A stretch of DNA of 59,479 bases. Origin: a virus. A program made the translations under genes and the position numbers. Position 1 is the stretch's first letter, and each line of letters opens with the position of its first letter. The stretch covers positions 1 through 59,479 of the IMG/VR virus record IMGVR_UViG_3300036761_004206. One strand, written 5' to 3'. Below, in pieces: positions 10,001-16,425 of the stretch. The notes under the pieces are model-generated. The model was not told where the DNA came from. It saw nothing but the letters and a program-made list of their open reading frames with translations, and did not search any database.

Positions 10001-10176
10001 AGCTTCCAAATATTGGCAAGGTTAGAGCCAACAAAATGTATAAGGCTGGCATTAAAGACTTACATGATGTAGTCAATAATCCAGATATTTTAAGGAAGAG
10101 TACAGGATTAAAGAAGGATAAGATTGAAGAAATTTTAGCCGAAGCCAAGAAATTAATTCTTACTTCGCCGCTTTGA
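7096..10176 (+). CDS. Hel308/Ski2-like superfamily 2 DNA helicase, intein-split
   Basis: This is an ATP-dependent helicase likely acting on replication or recombination intermediates. Without the intein (residues 57-404) the mature protein is 678 aa, the usual Hel308 length. Walker A is ATSSGK (residues 51-56) joined to T405 after splicing. Other motifs are DEVH at 506-509, SATMPN near 540, VFAHTKKTG, ATSTLAWGLNLPARR and QMVGRAGRP from about 699. A helix-hairpin-helix near the C-terminus (LPNIGKVRANKMYKAGI) is typical of Hel308. AAGGAG precedes the ATG. The last 24 bases overlap the convergent Cys-rich gene. Confidence 0.88.
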   Translation: MPPVVKVGDRGELIQTSTFPYANWSFQQFNPVQSRVIDFYDKDNNLIVATATSSGKAQSDDSLVLTPFGYRKICELVVGDLVIDKDGKQCPVDGIYPQGVIPTYKISFKDKTHALCSLDHLWLVRTRTDKYRNKDYVVKNTAELMNGFKPKSWEVPLNGPIEFEVTKVKLGIAPYLLGFLMGDGGIKYGSKFTSSDEFCVNKVKELLPKECRVEYVGTYERKYEYNIIGEKDGYNPVTTELRLMGVFGLGSSEKFIPEIYKYASVNDRIELLRGLMDSDGCKIVKGSPTFEVTSKLLAHDVVFLIRSLGGCTRVRKKPHNHYTYKGEKREGKVVYRVTVFLPAICPFYLEHKKVVWEAMIAKRRRHILKTIESIEYVGEMPCRCISVNSPSNTYITDDFIVTHNTVVAEMALSYEIRKRGGKGLYLVPLRALAQEKIDEWTDSDHHFHGLKISICTGDYRLTAERKAELDAADLIIMSYEMFNSRVRNLGSERSEFLKKVGTLVADEVHLLTVPKRGDHLEAGLMRFSEINKACRMVFLSATMPNVDEIANWVSFILNSKDTVLLSSTFRPCPLNLHYEKYWDGEYTYDDNEQQKVNMALQIVEYYPDDKFLVFAHTKKTGHLMKTALTNIGVKCEFHNADLDKATRNKLEKLFKTDKDFRVIVATSTLAWGLNLPARRVIIMGVHRGLDEVATYDIMQMVGRAGRPLYDPVGDAYVLLPERTYDLHKERIRKPQMILSQMLDQEGGHHKVLAFHLVSEIHQETIKTKEDIHDWYNRSLAHFQANELDDTTVDSTIDLLKKCSAVWEEDGVYTATSLGKISSLFYYSPFDVADLAKNFEIMFDNHKEEDDLQLAMALGNIDTYRWGIVSKAERADMGMFLAKVNAQFGQNVIREPAIKAAYVYHQLLTGVPNPVFASMSRALQFDFPRLNQVLQAIDGFKSKWNRQKWFRELQLRMNYGVKGPLLFLCQLPNIGKVRANKMYKAGIKDLHDVVNNPDILRKSTGLKKDKIEEILAEAKKLILTSPL
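7264..8307 (+). mobile_element. Intein with LAGLIDADG endonuclease in helicase Walker A
   Basis: This is an in-frame insertion of 348 aa between Lys56 and Thr405 of the helicase. The C-terminal junction is VTHN followed by Thr, the standard His-Asn plus nucleophile. The N-terminal residue appears to be Ala rather than Cys/Ser, as in the Ala1 class, where the +1 residue attacks directly. A block B-like CSLDHLW lies about 50 residues in. LAGLIDADG motifs are LLGFLMGDGG (176-185) and LLRGLMDSDG (271-280). Splicing restores a perfect P-loop. Confidence 0.88.
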
Positions 10177-10935
10177 TTTCTCAATCCTCTTAAGGACTCT
10201 TTTCATTAGTTCCTTTTTACTAATAACAATGATAGGCTGTCCTGTATTTGGATTGATCTTAGTTTTTCCAGTGCGTGGGTCAATCTTACGCTTCCAGAAT
10301 GGTTTGGCTTTACTCATTGCCATTGGTGTGAAGCATGGGGCGCATTGAATATCAACTTGTGTGCATCTACATATGCATGGGCAGCTACCAGAATCTATTG
10401 TAAATATTTCTGTTATAAGTTCGACAGTAATTTCTTCGCAGTCGTTGACAAAAACAGGTGGCGGGGAACCATTAATTAAAACGGTTCCTATACCGCATCC
10501 GCCACCTATATCAATTGTTGTAGGTGCAGTTACATAACCATTGCCCACTGAGAAGATTTTGCCGCCCAATAGTTCCAAGCAGCAGCATGGTAGACCAAAG
10601 CCACCGCATCTAAGTTCTACACAGACTGTGCGGCATGGTATAGAGCATGGAACGCTACCACATCCCAGCGTAAAATCTCCATCTGCTGAAAAGATTGGCT
10701 TGTCACTAAAATCAGGTAATTCAGGTGCTGGAATTTCTAGTTCCAGATTACTCCATGCTGTTTCTGCAAAAGACGTAGGTGGATCGCAGCCTGCTGGGTT
10801 ATCTTGACTGCGTAAGGCACCACAGTCAAAATAGACCGCTATAACAGGGCAACAAGGTGGGGGACAACAACGGCAGTTACAACCGCAGAATCCGCCTGTT
10901 CCGTGGCAATATGGAGGCTGACAGCCTGTTTTCAT
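10153..10935 (-). CDS. Cysteine-rich protein with basic C-terminal tail, 260 aa
   Basis: It has 27 cysteines in the first about 205 residues, many as CC, CxC or CCC, mixed with Gly and Pro. A strongly basic tail of about 50 residues follows, including a TGK-x-x-x-NPNTGQP element. The ATG is preceded by AGGGATAGG. No signal peptide is evident. A metal-binding, disulfide-rich or virion-associated protein is possible, but the family is not recognised. It lies 10 bases downstream of another Cys-containing gene, and its 3' end overlaps the helicase gene by 24 bases. Confidence 0.7.
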   Translation of the reverse strand: MKTGCQPPYCHGTGGFCGCNCRCCPPPCCPVIAVYFDCGALRSQDNPAGCDPPTSFAETAWSNLELEIPAPELPDFSDKPIFSADGDFTLGCGSVPCSIPCRTVCVELRCGGFGLPCCCLELLGGKIFSVGNGYVTAPTTIDIGGGCGIGTVLINGSPPPVFVNDCEEITVELITEIFTIDSGSCPCICRCTQVDIQCAPCFTPMAMSKAKPFWKRKIDPRTGKTKINPNTGQPIIVISKKELMKRVLKRIEKSKRRSKN

Positions 10936-10945
10936 TACCTATCCC

Positions 10946-11218
10946 TTAAAGTCCTTTACCAAAGAATTTGTCTGGATATTCAATTTTGACGACACCACTG
11001 CCGTCCGTAGGTTTACCTGTTTTGGGGTTTTCCACCCACCATCTAACTTGTTCAACTGGTATCCCAAGTTGGTCCATGTGACAATCATCTTCGGGAAATA
11101 CTGGAAGGTGAATTTGCTCACCGTTGATAAGAATGGCGACCTTGCATTCGCCCTTTTCTCGGTTGTATAAGAGGCAATTCTTGCACTTCGGTTCTACTTT
11201 CTTTCTTTTCTTTCCCAT
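10946..11218 (-). CDS. Small putative zinc-binding protein, 90 aa
   Basis: GAGGG precedes the ATG. Four cysteines are arranged C-x2-C near residue 12, C about nine residues on, and a later C-H pair (DDCHMDQLG), which could bind one metal ion. A Trp-Trp and a TGKPTDG segment follow; the TGKP and NPKTG words resemble the tail of the neighbouring Cys-rich protein. Family unknown. Confidence 0.7.
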   Translation of the reverse strand: MGKKRKKVEPKCKNCLLYNREKGECKVAILINGEQIHLPVFPEDDCHMDQLGIPVEQVRWWVENPKTGKPTDGSGVVKIEYPDKFFGKGL

Positions 11219-11244
11219 TCATTGATCCCTCAACTTTCTTACTT

Positions 11245-11406
11245 TCAAGAGTTTTCTCGCTGGGCATATTGTCTCATAAAGTCTCGAAGGACTTCGGAGA
11301 CTGTTTTGTAGTTCTTGCTGCACCGCTTCTGGAATTTTTTGAAAAGCGAAGGGTGGACTCGAAGAACTACATCCTTATCCAGTTTCTCTTTCTTCTGCAT
11401 ATGCAT
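11245..11406 (-). CDS. Small ribbon-helix-helix (CopG-like) protein, 53 aa
   Basis: An uninterrupted frame from ATG at 11406 to TGA at 11247-11245. The sequence has a classic ribbon-helix-helix layout: a short strand VVLRVHPSLF, helix 1 (FKKFQKRCSKN), a KTVSEVLRD turn plus helix 2, and a polar tail. Such dimers bind operator DNA. No strong Shine-Dalgarno sequence is visible; a second ATG lies two codons in. It is the first gene of a short minus-strand unit with the two Cys-rich genes and could autoregulate it. Confidence 0.75.
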   Translation of the reverse strand: MHMQKKEKLDKDVVLRVHPSLFKKFQKRCSKNYKTVSEVLRDFMRQYAQRENS

Positions 11407-11493
11407 TGTATGAGTAATGCCTAGACAAATTTTGAAACAAAATGTTGCATCTTTTTTGGGAAGTAATTATTTTAATGTAACAGAGGATTGAAC

Positions 11494-12216
11494 ATGAAAA
11501 TAATTGGTTTATTCTCGCAACTTGCGGGGGGTAAAGATACCGTTGCTAATCACTTGGTAAAAATACTCAATGGTGATTTTGGCGAACCACGGGTAGGTTA
11601 TGCCAGTAATCCAGAATATGAGAAATTAACGCATGATGTACAAATGGAAGCTCTTAGGGATAGGACAGTTAAGGTTGAGTTACCTTGGAAAAGACTTGGG
11701 TTTGCTGATGCTGTCAAACATGTATTCATGCAATCCTTCAATGTAACGTGGGAATGGATCGAAGAATGGAAACGGAAGCCTGAAATTCCGCCTGGTTTTG
11801 ATTTAACCGTTCGCCAAGGTTTGCAACATATTGGGGATGGATTCCGAAAGATACAAAGTGATGTTTGGATTCGCACAGCACTAAGAAATGGCGATCATTC
11901 TATAATCTCTGATGGGCGGTATCTAAATGAAGCTAAGATGATAAGAGAACAGGGCGGTTTTAATGTCCTGCTTTGGCGAAAAAATTTCGAGAATAATGAT
12001 CCTAACCCATCTGAATCACAGATTAGACCGTATATTGATTTCGCTGCAATGCATTATGGGGAAGGCCCAATAAGCGATTTGCCACTTATTGGACCACATC
12101 CTGCTGGTTTTGAATATTTTGATTATTTTCTTATAAACAATGGGACAATAAAAGATTTATACGGCAAAATTAATGATGGACTTATGCATTATTTACAGGA
12201 GACAGGTATTAAATGA
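11494..12216 (+). CDS. Deoxynucleoside monophosphate kinase-like protein with PrkA-like insert
   Basis: It probably phosphorylates dNMPs to dNDPs for phage DNA synthesis (T4 gp1 type). The N-terminal IIGLFSQLAGGKDTVA is a P-loop of the GxxxxGKDT type, later WKRLGFADAVK matches the usual lid/acceptor start, and IISDGRYLNEAKMI is a typical downstream strand-helix. ATG 11494 follows AGAGGA by 6 bases. Residues about 35-65 (11596-11688) interrupt the family pattern and closely resemble a conserved segment of the PrkA-like kinase encoded at 36011-38098 (NPEYE, MEAL and DRTVK shared). The next gene overlaps the stop by ATGA. Confidence 0.82.
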   Translation: MKIIGLFSQLAGGKDTVANHLVKILNGDFGEPRVGYASNPEYEKLTHDVQMEALRDRTVKVELPWKRLGFADAVKHVFMQSFNVTWEWIEEWKRKPEIPPGFDLTVRQGLQHIGDGFRKIQSDVWIRTALRNGDHSIISDGRYLNEAKMIREQGGFNVLLWRKNFENNDPNPSESQIRPYIDFAAMHYGEGPISDLPLIGPHPAGFEYFDYFLINNGTIKDLYGKINDGLMHYLQETGIK

Positions 12217-12509
12217 ACCCTAACATTTTATTTTTTAGAAACAGTTGTGCCGAAGATGGCATTGAACTCACGCCCAAGGAAGCAAATAAATTTTACAAAG
12301 CATATGTAGCACTGAAAAAAGAAATTGAAGATGCGGTTGCGCAATGTCCTACTTTTTATATGGAGTTATGCAACCGCACAACAGAACAGAAATTAGAAGA
12401 TATAAAACGAATCAATAGGGAACGTGGCGATAGTATGACTTTGAAGGATTATAATGAGTTGCAAGCGACTGTAAAAACGATATGTGAGTTAGAAGGTTAT
12501 GGACATTAA
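12213..12509 (+). CDS. Hypothetical helical protein, 98 aa
   Basis: It starts within the stop of the dNMP kinase (ATGA overlap), so it is translationally coupled. The protein is small, mostly helical and charged. No family is recognised. Confidence 0.65.
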   Translation: MNPNILFFRNSCAEDGIELTPKEANKFYKAYVALKKEIEDAVAQCPTFYMELCNRTTEQKLEDIKRINRERGDSMTLKDYNELQATVKTICELEGYGH

Positions 12510-12865
12510 AAATATCCGCGCTGCTCATAGGTTACATTGCAATATTTTGAATGCAAAAGTAGATTTGAGTCCCACTTGTTTGTTTCGAGACATTCGATGT
12601 GGTTTGAAAAGTAATATTCCGATTTGTTGTATCTTGTTTTTCATTGTTCGTGGTTGGTTATATTTTTTGATGAATTTTTCTCTTGTGGAAAAGTTTATTA
12701 ACAGTTATCCTTCTAGAACGAAATGGGAATGTAACTATATCCCTTGTTTCATTTGCTTTTTGTTTCGTAGGGTTCGGAAACTCTACGTTTGCCCGCAGAG
12801 TGATGTAAATTGTTGTTGTTTTGGTAAACCAGCAATAGTTCTTTTGTCAGAAGAAAGGTACTTAA
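12510..12865 (+). other. Gene-poor region ahead of the secreted proteins
   Basis: About 355 bases with no convincing gene. A frame open from 12499 (124 codons) is rejected because of its poor composition. Several imperfect hairpins occur (for example around 12715-12775 and 12767-12784). The stretch could be a long 5' leader or regulatory region for the secreted-protein genes. I see no recognisable riboswitch. Confidence 0.4.
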
Positions 12866-13450
12866 ATGAGTAAGTTCTTTAAGGTGTGTGTAGCTAGTTT
12901 GGCGGTAGTCGGTTGGACATTTGGTAGTTTTGCTTATGCTACCAATACTCCTCCGAAGTGTACTCCAAAACCGCCTGTGTGTAAGCCACCTGCCCCACCA
13001 TGTAAGCCACCGTCCAACGGTAATGGACAAGGGCATGGTCACGGCAAACCAGACTGTGGCAAGCCTGGCAATCATGGCCAAGGTCATGCTTATGGTCATT
13101 GCAAACCAGGCGGTGATTGCAATAATGGCAATCATGGGAAACCTGGCTGTGGCAATAATGGCAATCATGGGAAACCTGGCTGTGGCAATAATGGCAATCA
13201 TGGGAAACCTGGCGATAAGCCTGGTTGTGGTAAGCCTGGTGATAATGGCAATCACGGCAAGCCCACCTGTAATCCAGGTACTGGTAAGCCGAGTGGTAAT
13301 GGTAATGGTAATAGCAATAGGAACGCTAATGCGAATAACAATAACAACAACAATAACAACACCAATACTAACAATAACACTATCAACAATGCTAATAACA
13401 TTAACATTGGTAACAGCATCAATATTGGGAACAGTGTTTGGCCTCAGTAA
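12866..13450 (+). CDS. Secreted Asn/Gly/His/Cys-rich repeat protein, 194 aa
   Basis: The N-terminus (KFFKVCVASLAVVGWTFG, then SFAYA) is a classic Sec signal peptide with cleavage near residue 25. The mature part starts with a Pro/Cys segment (CKPPAPPC type), then about three tandem 11-residue repeats (NNGNHGKPGCG), then a nearly pure Asn stretch ending in NIGNS repeats. The low-complexity, His/Cys-rich make-up suggests an extracellular, possibly metal-binding or adhesive, polymer-like protein. AGAAAGG precedes the ATG. It is followed by a second secreted protein of similar style. Function unknown. Confidence 0.75.
   Translation: MSKFFKVCVASLAVVGWTFGSFAYATNTPPKCTPKPPVCKPPAPPCKPPSNGNGQGHGHGKPDCGKPGNHGQGHAYGHCKPGGDCNNGNHGKPGCGNNGNHGKPGCGNNGNHGKPGDKPGCGKPGDNGNHGKPTCNPGTGKPSGNGNGNSNRNANANNNNNNNNNTNTNNNTINNANNINIGNSINIGNSVWPQ
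13120..13211 (+). repeat. 33-base tandem repeat inside secreted protein gene
   Basis: Nearly identical 33-base units encode NNGNHGKPGCG, about 2.8 copies in frame. The near-identity at DNA level suggests recent expansion or slippage. Confidence 0.85.
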
Positions 13451-13470
13451 TTGATGTTAGGAGATTTAAC

Positions 13471-14667
13471 GTGAAAACTTTGATTAGCTTTGGATTTTTG
13501 GTAGTAGGTTTGACTGTCGTGAGCAATGCTTACGCGGCAGGAAATAACAACAATAAGGGTAAGGGGAATGGCTCGCCCATCCCCGCGCTCGCCCCCGCCC
13601 CTAATGTCCAACAACAGTTGTTACAACAACTGAATCAGAAGAAGCATAATTCTGGTCATCCAGGGTCTAATGGACCTGTAGGACAGCGGCCCGAACGTCC
13701 TGGCTTGGGCCAGCAACAACCTTGGACGTGTACGAAACCCCCAGGCCAGCAGACTCAGTGTATAAAGCCTGGTAATGGAAATAGCAATACTAATGGAAAT
13801 GGAAATGGTAATTGGAATGGAAATAAGAATGGTAATGCTAACGCCAATGCCAATAAGAATAATAACACTAATAGAATCAATAACTCGAATGATATAAGCA
13901 TTAAATTGAATCTTGGCAAGAATGGTAGTGGCGGCACTGGCACTGGTACTGGTACTGGTACTTGGGACGGCAACTTCGGTGGCGGTTTCAATAACGGTGG
14001 TTACGGTGGCGGTTATCCTAGTGGTGGTGGCGGCGGTTATACGGCGGGGGGTTATAGTCCAACTGGTGGGGCTTATGCACCAACATTTTCCTATAACAAT
14101 TCGTATGACTTTAGTGGTAATGGATTTGGGGCAATGCCAGTTGGTGTTGCAGCAGTAGGTTTGCCACCTGTACCAAATGCAGTTGCTTTTAATGAAGATG
14201 ACCCTAATACAGCCTGGGTAACACTGGAGTTGCCTAGTGAGGATGCCGAAGTGTGGCTTAATGGTGCAAAGATGCCGCATAAAGGACTGGTTAGGAAGTA
14301 TGTAACGCCGCCTTTGGAGAAGGACAAGATTTATAACTACGAAATCAAGGTCCAGTGGCCTGATAAGGGTCGTGCCAAGGGTGCCAAATTGAATTATGCG
14401 ACGATGCTACAATTCAAGGCTGGCGACGAGATTCTTCATAAGGTTCCAGTAGAAGGTGATGGCAAGGCAGCAGCCCCCGCACCCAATAAGGAACAAAATC
14501 CTCAAGATGAGGCTAAATTGATGAATCAGCGGCTCAATTGGGCCAAAGACTTGCTCAAAGAAGGCAAGAAAGACAAGGCTAAAGAGCGTCTGAAAGAGAT
14601 TGTGGATAAGAGTCCCGATAGTCCTGCTGGCAAAGAAGCCAAGGAACTATTAAGCAAGATTGACTAA
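13471..14667 (+). CDS. Secreted protein with C-terminal planctomycete extracellular-type domain, 398 aa
   Basis: The start is GTG at 13471, with TAGGAGA just upstream. A signal peptide (KTLISFGFLVVGLTVVSNA, cleavage after AYA) is followed by a long Asn/Gly/Gln/Pro low-complexity region. Near residue 240 a compact beta domain begins: WVTLELPSEDAEVWLNG, then RKYVTPPLEKDKIYNYEIKV and a GDEILHKVPV end strand. This matches my recollection of the short Planctomycetes extracellular domain (TIGR03000 type). A charged helical tail closes the protein. The domain points to a planctomycete host; phage carriage suggests an acquired surface or secreted factor. Confidence 0.78.
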   Translation: MKTLISFGFLVVGLTVVSNAYAAGNNNNKGKGNGSPIPALAPAPNVQQQLLQQLNQKKHNSGHPGSNGPVGQRPERPGLGQQQPWTCTKPPGQQTQCIKPGNGNSNTNGNGNGNWNGNKNGNANANANKNNNTNRINNSNDISIKLNLGKNGSGGTGTGTGTGTWDGNFGGGFNNGGYGGGYPSGGGGGYTAGGYSPTGGAYAPTFSYNNSYDFSGNGFGAMPVGVAAVGLPPVPNAVAFNEDDPNTAWVTLELPSEDAEVWLNGAKMPHKGLVRKYVTPPLEKDKIYNYEIKVQWPDKGRAKGAKLNYATMLQFKAGDEILHKVPVEGDGKAAAPAPNKEQNPQDEAKLMNQRLNWAKDLLKEGKKDKAKERLKEIVDKSPDSPAGKEAKELLSKID

Positions 14668-14690
14668 TCGCCCTGGCGGAAGGTGAAGGT

Positions 14691-14724
14691 GAAAGGGGTA
14701 GGAAACTACCCCTTTCTTTTTTTT
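14691..14724 (+). terminator. Rho-independent terminator
   Basis: An 11-bp stem (14691-14701 with 14706-14716) with a GAAA tetraloop is followed by eight T residues. It terminates the secreted-protein unit and overlaps the stop codon of the convergent gene. Confidence 0.92.
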
Positions 14725-15377
14725 ACCAATTTCTTTAGTTTGCCAATACCAACTTCTGTTACTACGATGAAATTCCAGCCTCTAGCGTCACAATATCGTT
14801 TGGCAGATTCCCATTTTGCTTCATTTAACGGGAGCATGGTTTGGCTGGCTGGTTTAATCTCCCAAATCTCAATATGGCCGTCAGCAAACTGTAGGGAAAC
14901 ATCAGGGTAATAGTGGTGTTGATCGCCTTTGTACAAGTAAGGAATTCCTCCTTTTAATGGTTGAGCATCGTAAGCAACAATTTCTGGTATTAGCTCTAGA
15001 CATTCAAATACTTCACACTCGTAACTAGACTGATAGTAAAATTCCTTACCACCATTCTTTATACTAACGAAGTGTCCTTCTCGGAATTTTTGTTTGCCCT
15101 TTTTACTGCCTTTTTTGACACCTTTTTGGTCTTTCCAGACAATAACTCTGGCTGGCCCATTGTATTTTGGCACCAAGTCATGTGGGTGTTTTGCTTTGAA
15201 GTGTAAATTGATATCTCGTACAGGCGCACCGCATCGTCCCAATGGGCATAAGACATATTCTCGCCCTAATTCATGGGCTTCAACGATATGGCTTCTAAAT
15301 GCTTCAAAATCGGAATGTTCTTTTCCACAGACAAAACATTGCCATTTTCTTTTACCGCTATCTTTTTCAAAAAACAT
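14706..15377 (-). CDS. Zinc-finger plus PD-(D/E)XK nuclease-like protein, 223 aa
   Basis: The N-terminus carries a C2H2-like unit (CFVCGKEH...HIVEAH) and a second Cys/His cluster (CPLGRCG...HFKAKH). The C-terminal half reads HHYYPDVSLQFADGHIEIWE followed by IKP. That is the PD...(15)...ExK signature of PD-(D/E)XK nucleases such as TnsA-like or T4 head-completion-type proteins. ATG 15377 is preceded by AGGGAA; an upstream in-frame start lacks support. It lies 1 base downstream of a head-tagged gene, so a role in DNA end processing during packaging or head completion is plausible. Confidence 0.72.
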   Translation of the reverse strand: MFFEKDSGKRKWQCFVCGKEHSDFEAFRSHIVEAHELGREYVLCPLGRCGAPVRDINLHFKAKHPHDLVPKYNGPARVIVWKDQKGVKKGSKKGKQKFREGHFVSIKNGGKEFYYQSSYECEVFECLELIPEIVAYDAQPLKGGIPYLYKGDQHHYYPDVSLQFADGHIEIWEIKPASQTMLPLNEAKWESAKRYCDARGWNFIVVTEVGIGKLKKLVKKRKG

Positions 15378-15378
15378 A

Positions 15379-15804
15379 TCATTCCCTATCTTTAAGATTA
15401 ATAACATTCGCACCGAATTTGCTAATAGGTTCAATGTGAAGATTGGCAGGCGGTGCTTCATCCTGACATGGGCATTTCATAAGCTCGTTTTCAGCTTCAT
15501 CTCTCGTAATTACGTCTATTTGTGGCATATCCTGCATTCCAAATATGTTCTCAGTTGAATTGCCATTTAAGGCTTGGATCAAGTCAAAAGCATTAAAGTT
15601 AGCGTCGTCAACTGGTCCCTCATCTTCATCAGGGTTCATCATACGGGCAAAGACGATGCGACTATCTTCGGGCGCTCCGAAGACAGATTCTCCTTTTTTG
15701 AAAAACATGATTAGATTTTTGCCATCTATGATACTTTTAACCTTACCTTGTTTTTCTTCTTTCTTTTTATCTTCAATAATTGTAAACCATCTTTTAAATT
15801 CCAT
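15379..15804 (-). CDS. Probable head-associated protein with N-terminal tag, 141 aa
   Basis: It begins MEFKRWFTIIE, one of seven proteins here sharing an M-x(0-3)-F-x-x-[WFY] N-terminus. GAGG lies upstream of the ATG. The body is acidic and Asn-rich, with a CPC pair near the end, and has no recognised domain. It is coupled to the nuclease-like gene downstream (1-base gap). Assignment to the head rests on the shared tag and neighbours and is inference. Confidence 0.65.
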   Translation of the reverse strand: MEFKRWFTIIEDKKKEEKQGKVKSIIDGKNLIMFFKKGESVFGAPEDSRIVFARMMNPDEDEGPVDDANFNAFDLIQALNGNSTENIFGMQDMPQIDVITRDEAENELMKCPCQDEAPPANLHIEPISKFGANVINLKDRE

Positions 15805-15832
15805 TTATCCTCATTTGTAATAAATCAGTAAA

Positions 15833-16339
15833 CTATTTTTTGCTTCTTATATCCCAAGCTATTAATTGTTTATCGCCTCTGAGTAGTGCCGCTATAAACC
15901 TGCCGACACCAAATTCAATCACCCCATTAACCATCACCGATGGTTTTGCCGTGCTACCTTGGAACTGTTTATATTGTTGATATCGACCTGGGTTTGGATC
16001 GTACACTTTACCCGCAGGAACATTTAACCCCCACTTTTTATTTATCTCTTGAATTATATCGTGCGGTGTTCTTGAAATAGCTTCCAGATTTTCCTTATTT
16101 TGTAACAAAGTAGTTGTATTCATCGCTACTGGTTGTTTGCTCGCCAATTGCCAAGAACTTATCCATTGAATATCCTCCTGATTAGGATTAGGTCTTTCTT
16201 CAAGTATCTCTTTTTGCAACATTTCTGGAAAACGACTGACTATTTGTATCCACTCTGGTTGTTTGCCTTGTAATACTTGCTGAACGTTGATTATAGACGC
16301 ATCTCCTTCTTTCAATATTAACCATTCTATAAACTTCAT
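15833..16339 (-). CDS. Probable head-associated protein with ParB-like C-terminal segment, 168 aa
   Basis: It starts MKFIEWLILKEG, the same tag style as its neighbours. There is no Shine-Dalgarno sequence; instead TAAATA sits exactly 5 bases upstream of the ATG. The C-terminal part (KPSVMVNGVIEFGVGRFIAA) resembles the core of ParB/sulfiredoxin-like domains seen in phage proteins, but the usual GxxRxxA motif is only partly kept. Function is uncertain. Confidence 0.65.
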   Translation of the reverse strand: MKFIEWLILKEGDASIINVQQVLQGKQPEWIQIVSRFPEMLQKEILEERPNPNQEDIQWISSWQLASKQPVAMNTTTLLQNKENLEAISRTPHDIIQEINKKWGLNVPAGKVYDPNPGRYQQYKQFQGSTAKPSVMVNGVIEFGVGRFIAALLRGDKQLIAWDIRSKK

Positions 16340-16344
16340 ACCAA

Positions 16345-16350
16345 TATTTA
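16345..16350 (-). promoter_or_regulatory. T4-late-like -10 element (leaderless type)
   Basis: Minus strand reads TCTAAATA (7 of 8 to TATAAATA), with 5 bases between TAAATA and the ATG at 16339. There is no Shine-Dalgarno sequence, so the transcript would start at or near the ATG. Confidence 0.5.
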
Positions 16351-16381
16351 GATGGTTTGTTTTGTTTCTTAAAGGCTGTCA

Positions 16382-16425
16382 TAATGATTGTATTTGCCAT
16401 TTTTAATGATTGTATTTGCCATTTT
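16382..16425. repeat. Perfect 22-base tandem duplication
   Basis: Two identical 22-base units (16382-16403 and 16404-16425) abut. They cover the last codons and stop of the LAGLIDADG endonuclease gene and the sequence right after it. Confidence 0.9.

Noticed and set aside
12690-12720. DnaA-box-like words (TGTGGAAAA, TTATCC) suggesting an origin
   Set aside because: Only imperfect, isolated matches; no cluster or A/T-rich unwinding element with clear repeats.
12499-12873. 124-codon open frame between the 12213 gene and the secreted protein
   Set aside because: Odd composition (many Cys, Phe, Ile, Arg clusters), no ribosome site, overlaps both neighbours. More likely a non-coding leader.
12749-13255. 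Minus-strand open frame opposite the secreted repeat protein
   Set aside because: Produced by the repeat on the other strand; low-complexity MIAIIAT repeats, while the plus frame has a signal peptide and ribosome site.
13621-14280. Minus-strand open frame of 219 codons opposite the second secreted protein
   Set aside because: Thr/Ile/Ser repeats only, a mirror of Asn/Gly-rich coding on the plus strand.
16200-16400. 66-codon minus-strand frame beside the LAGLIDADG gene
   Set aside because: Overlaps the tagged gene starting at 16339 in another frame; no coding features beyond its first residues.
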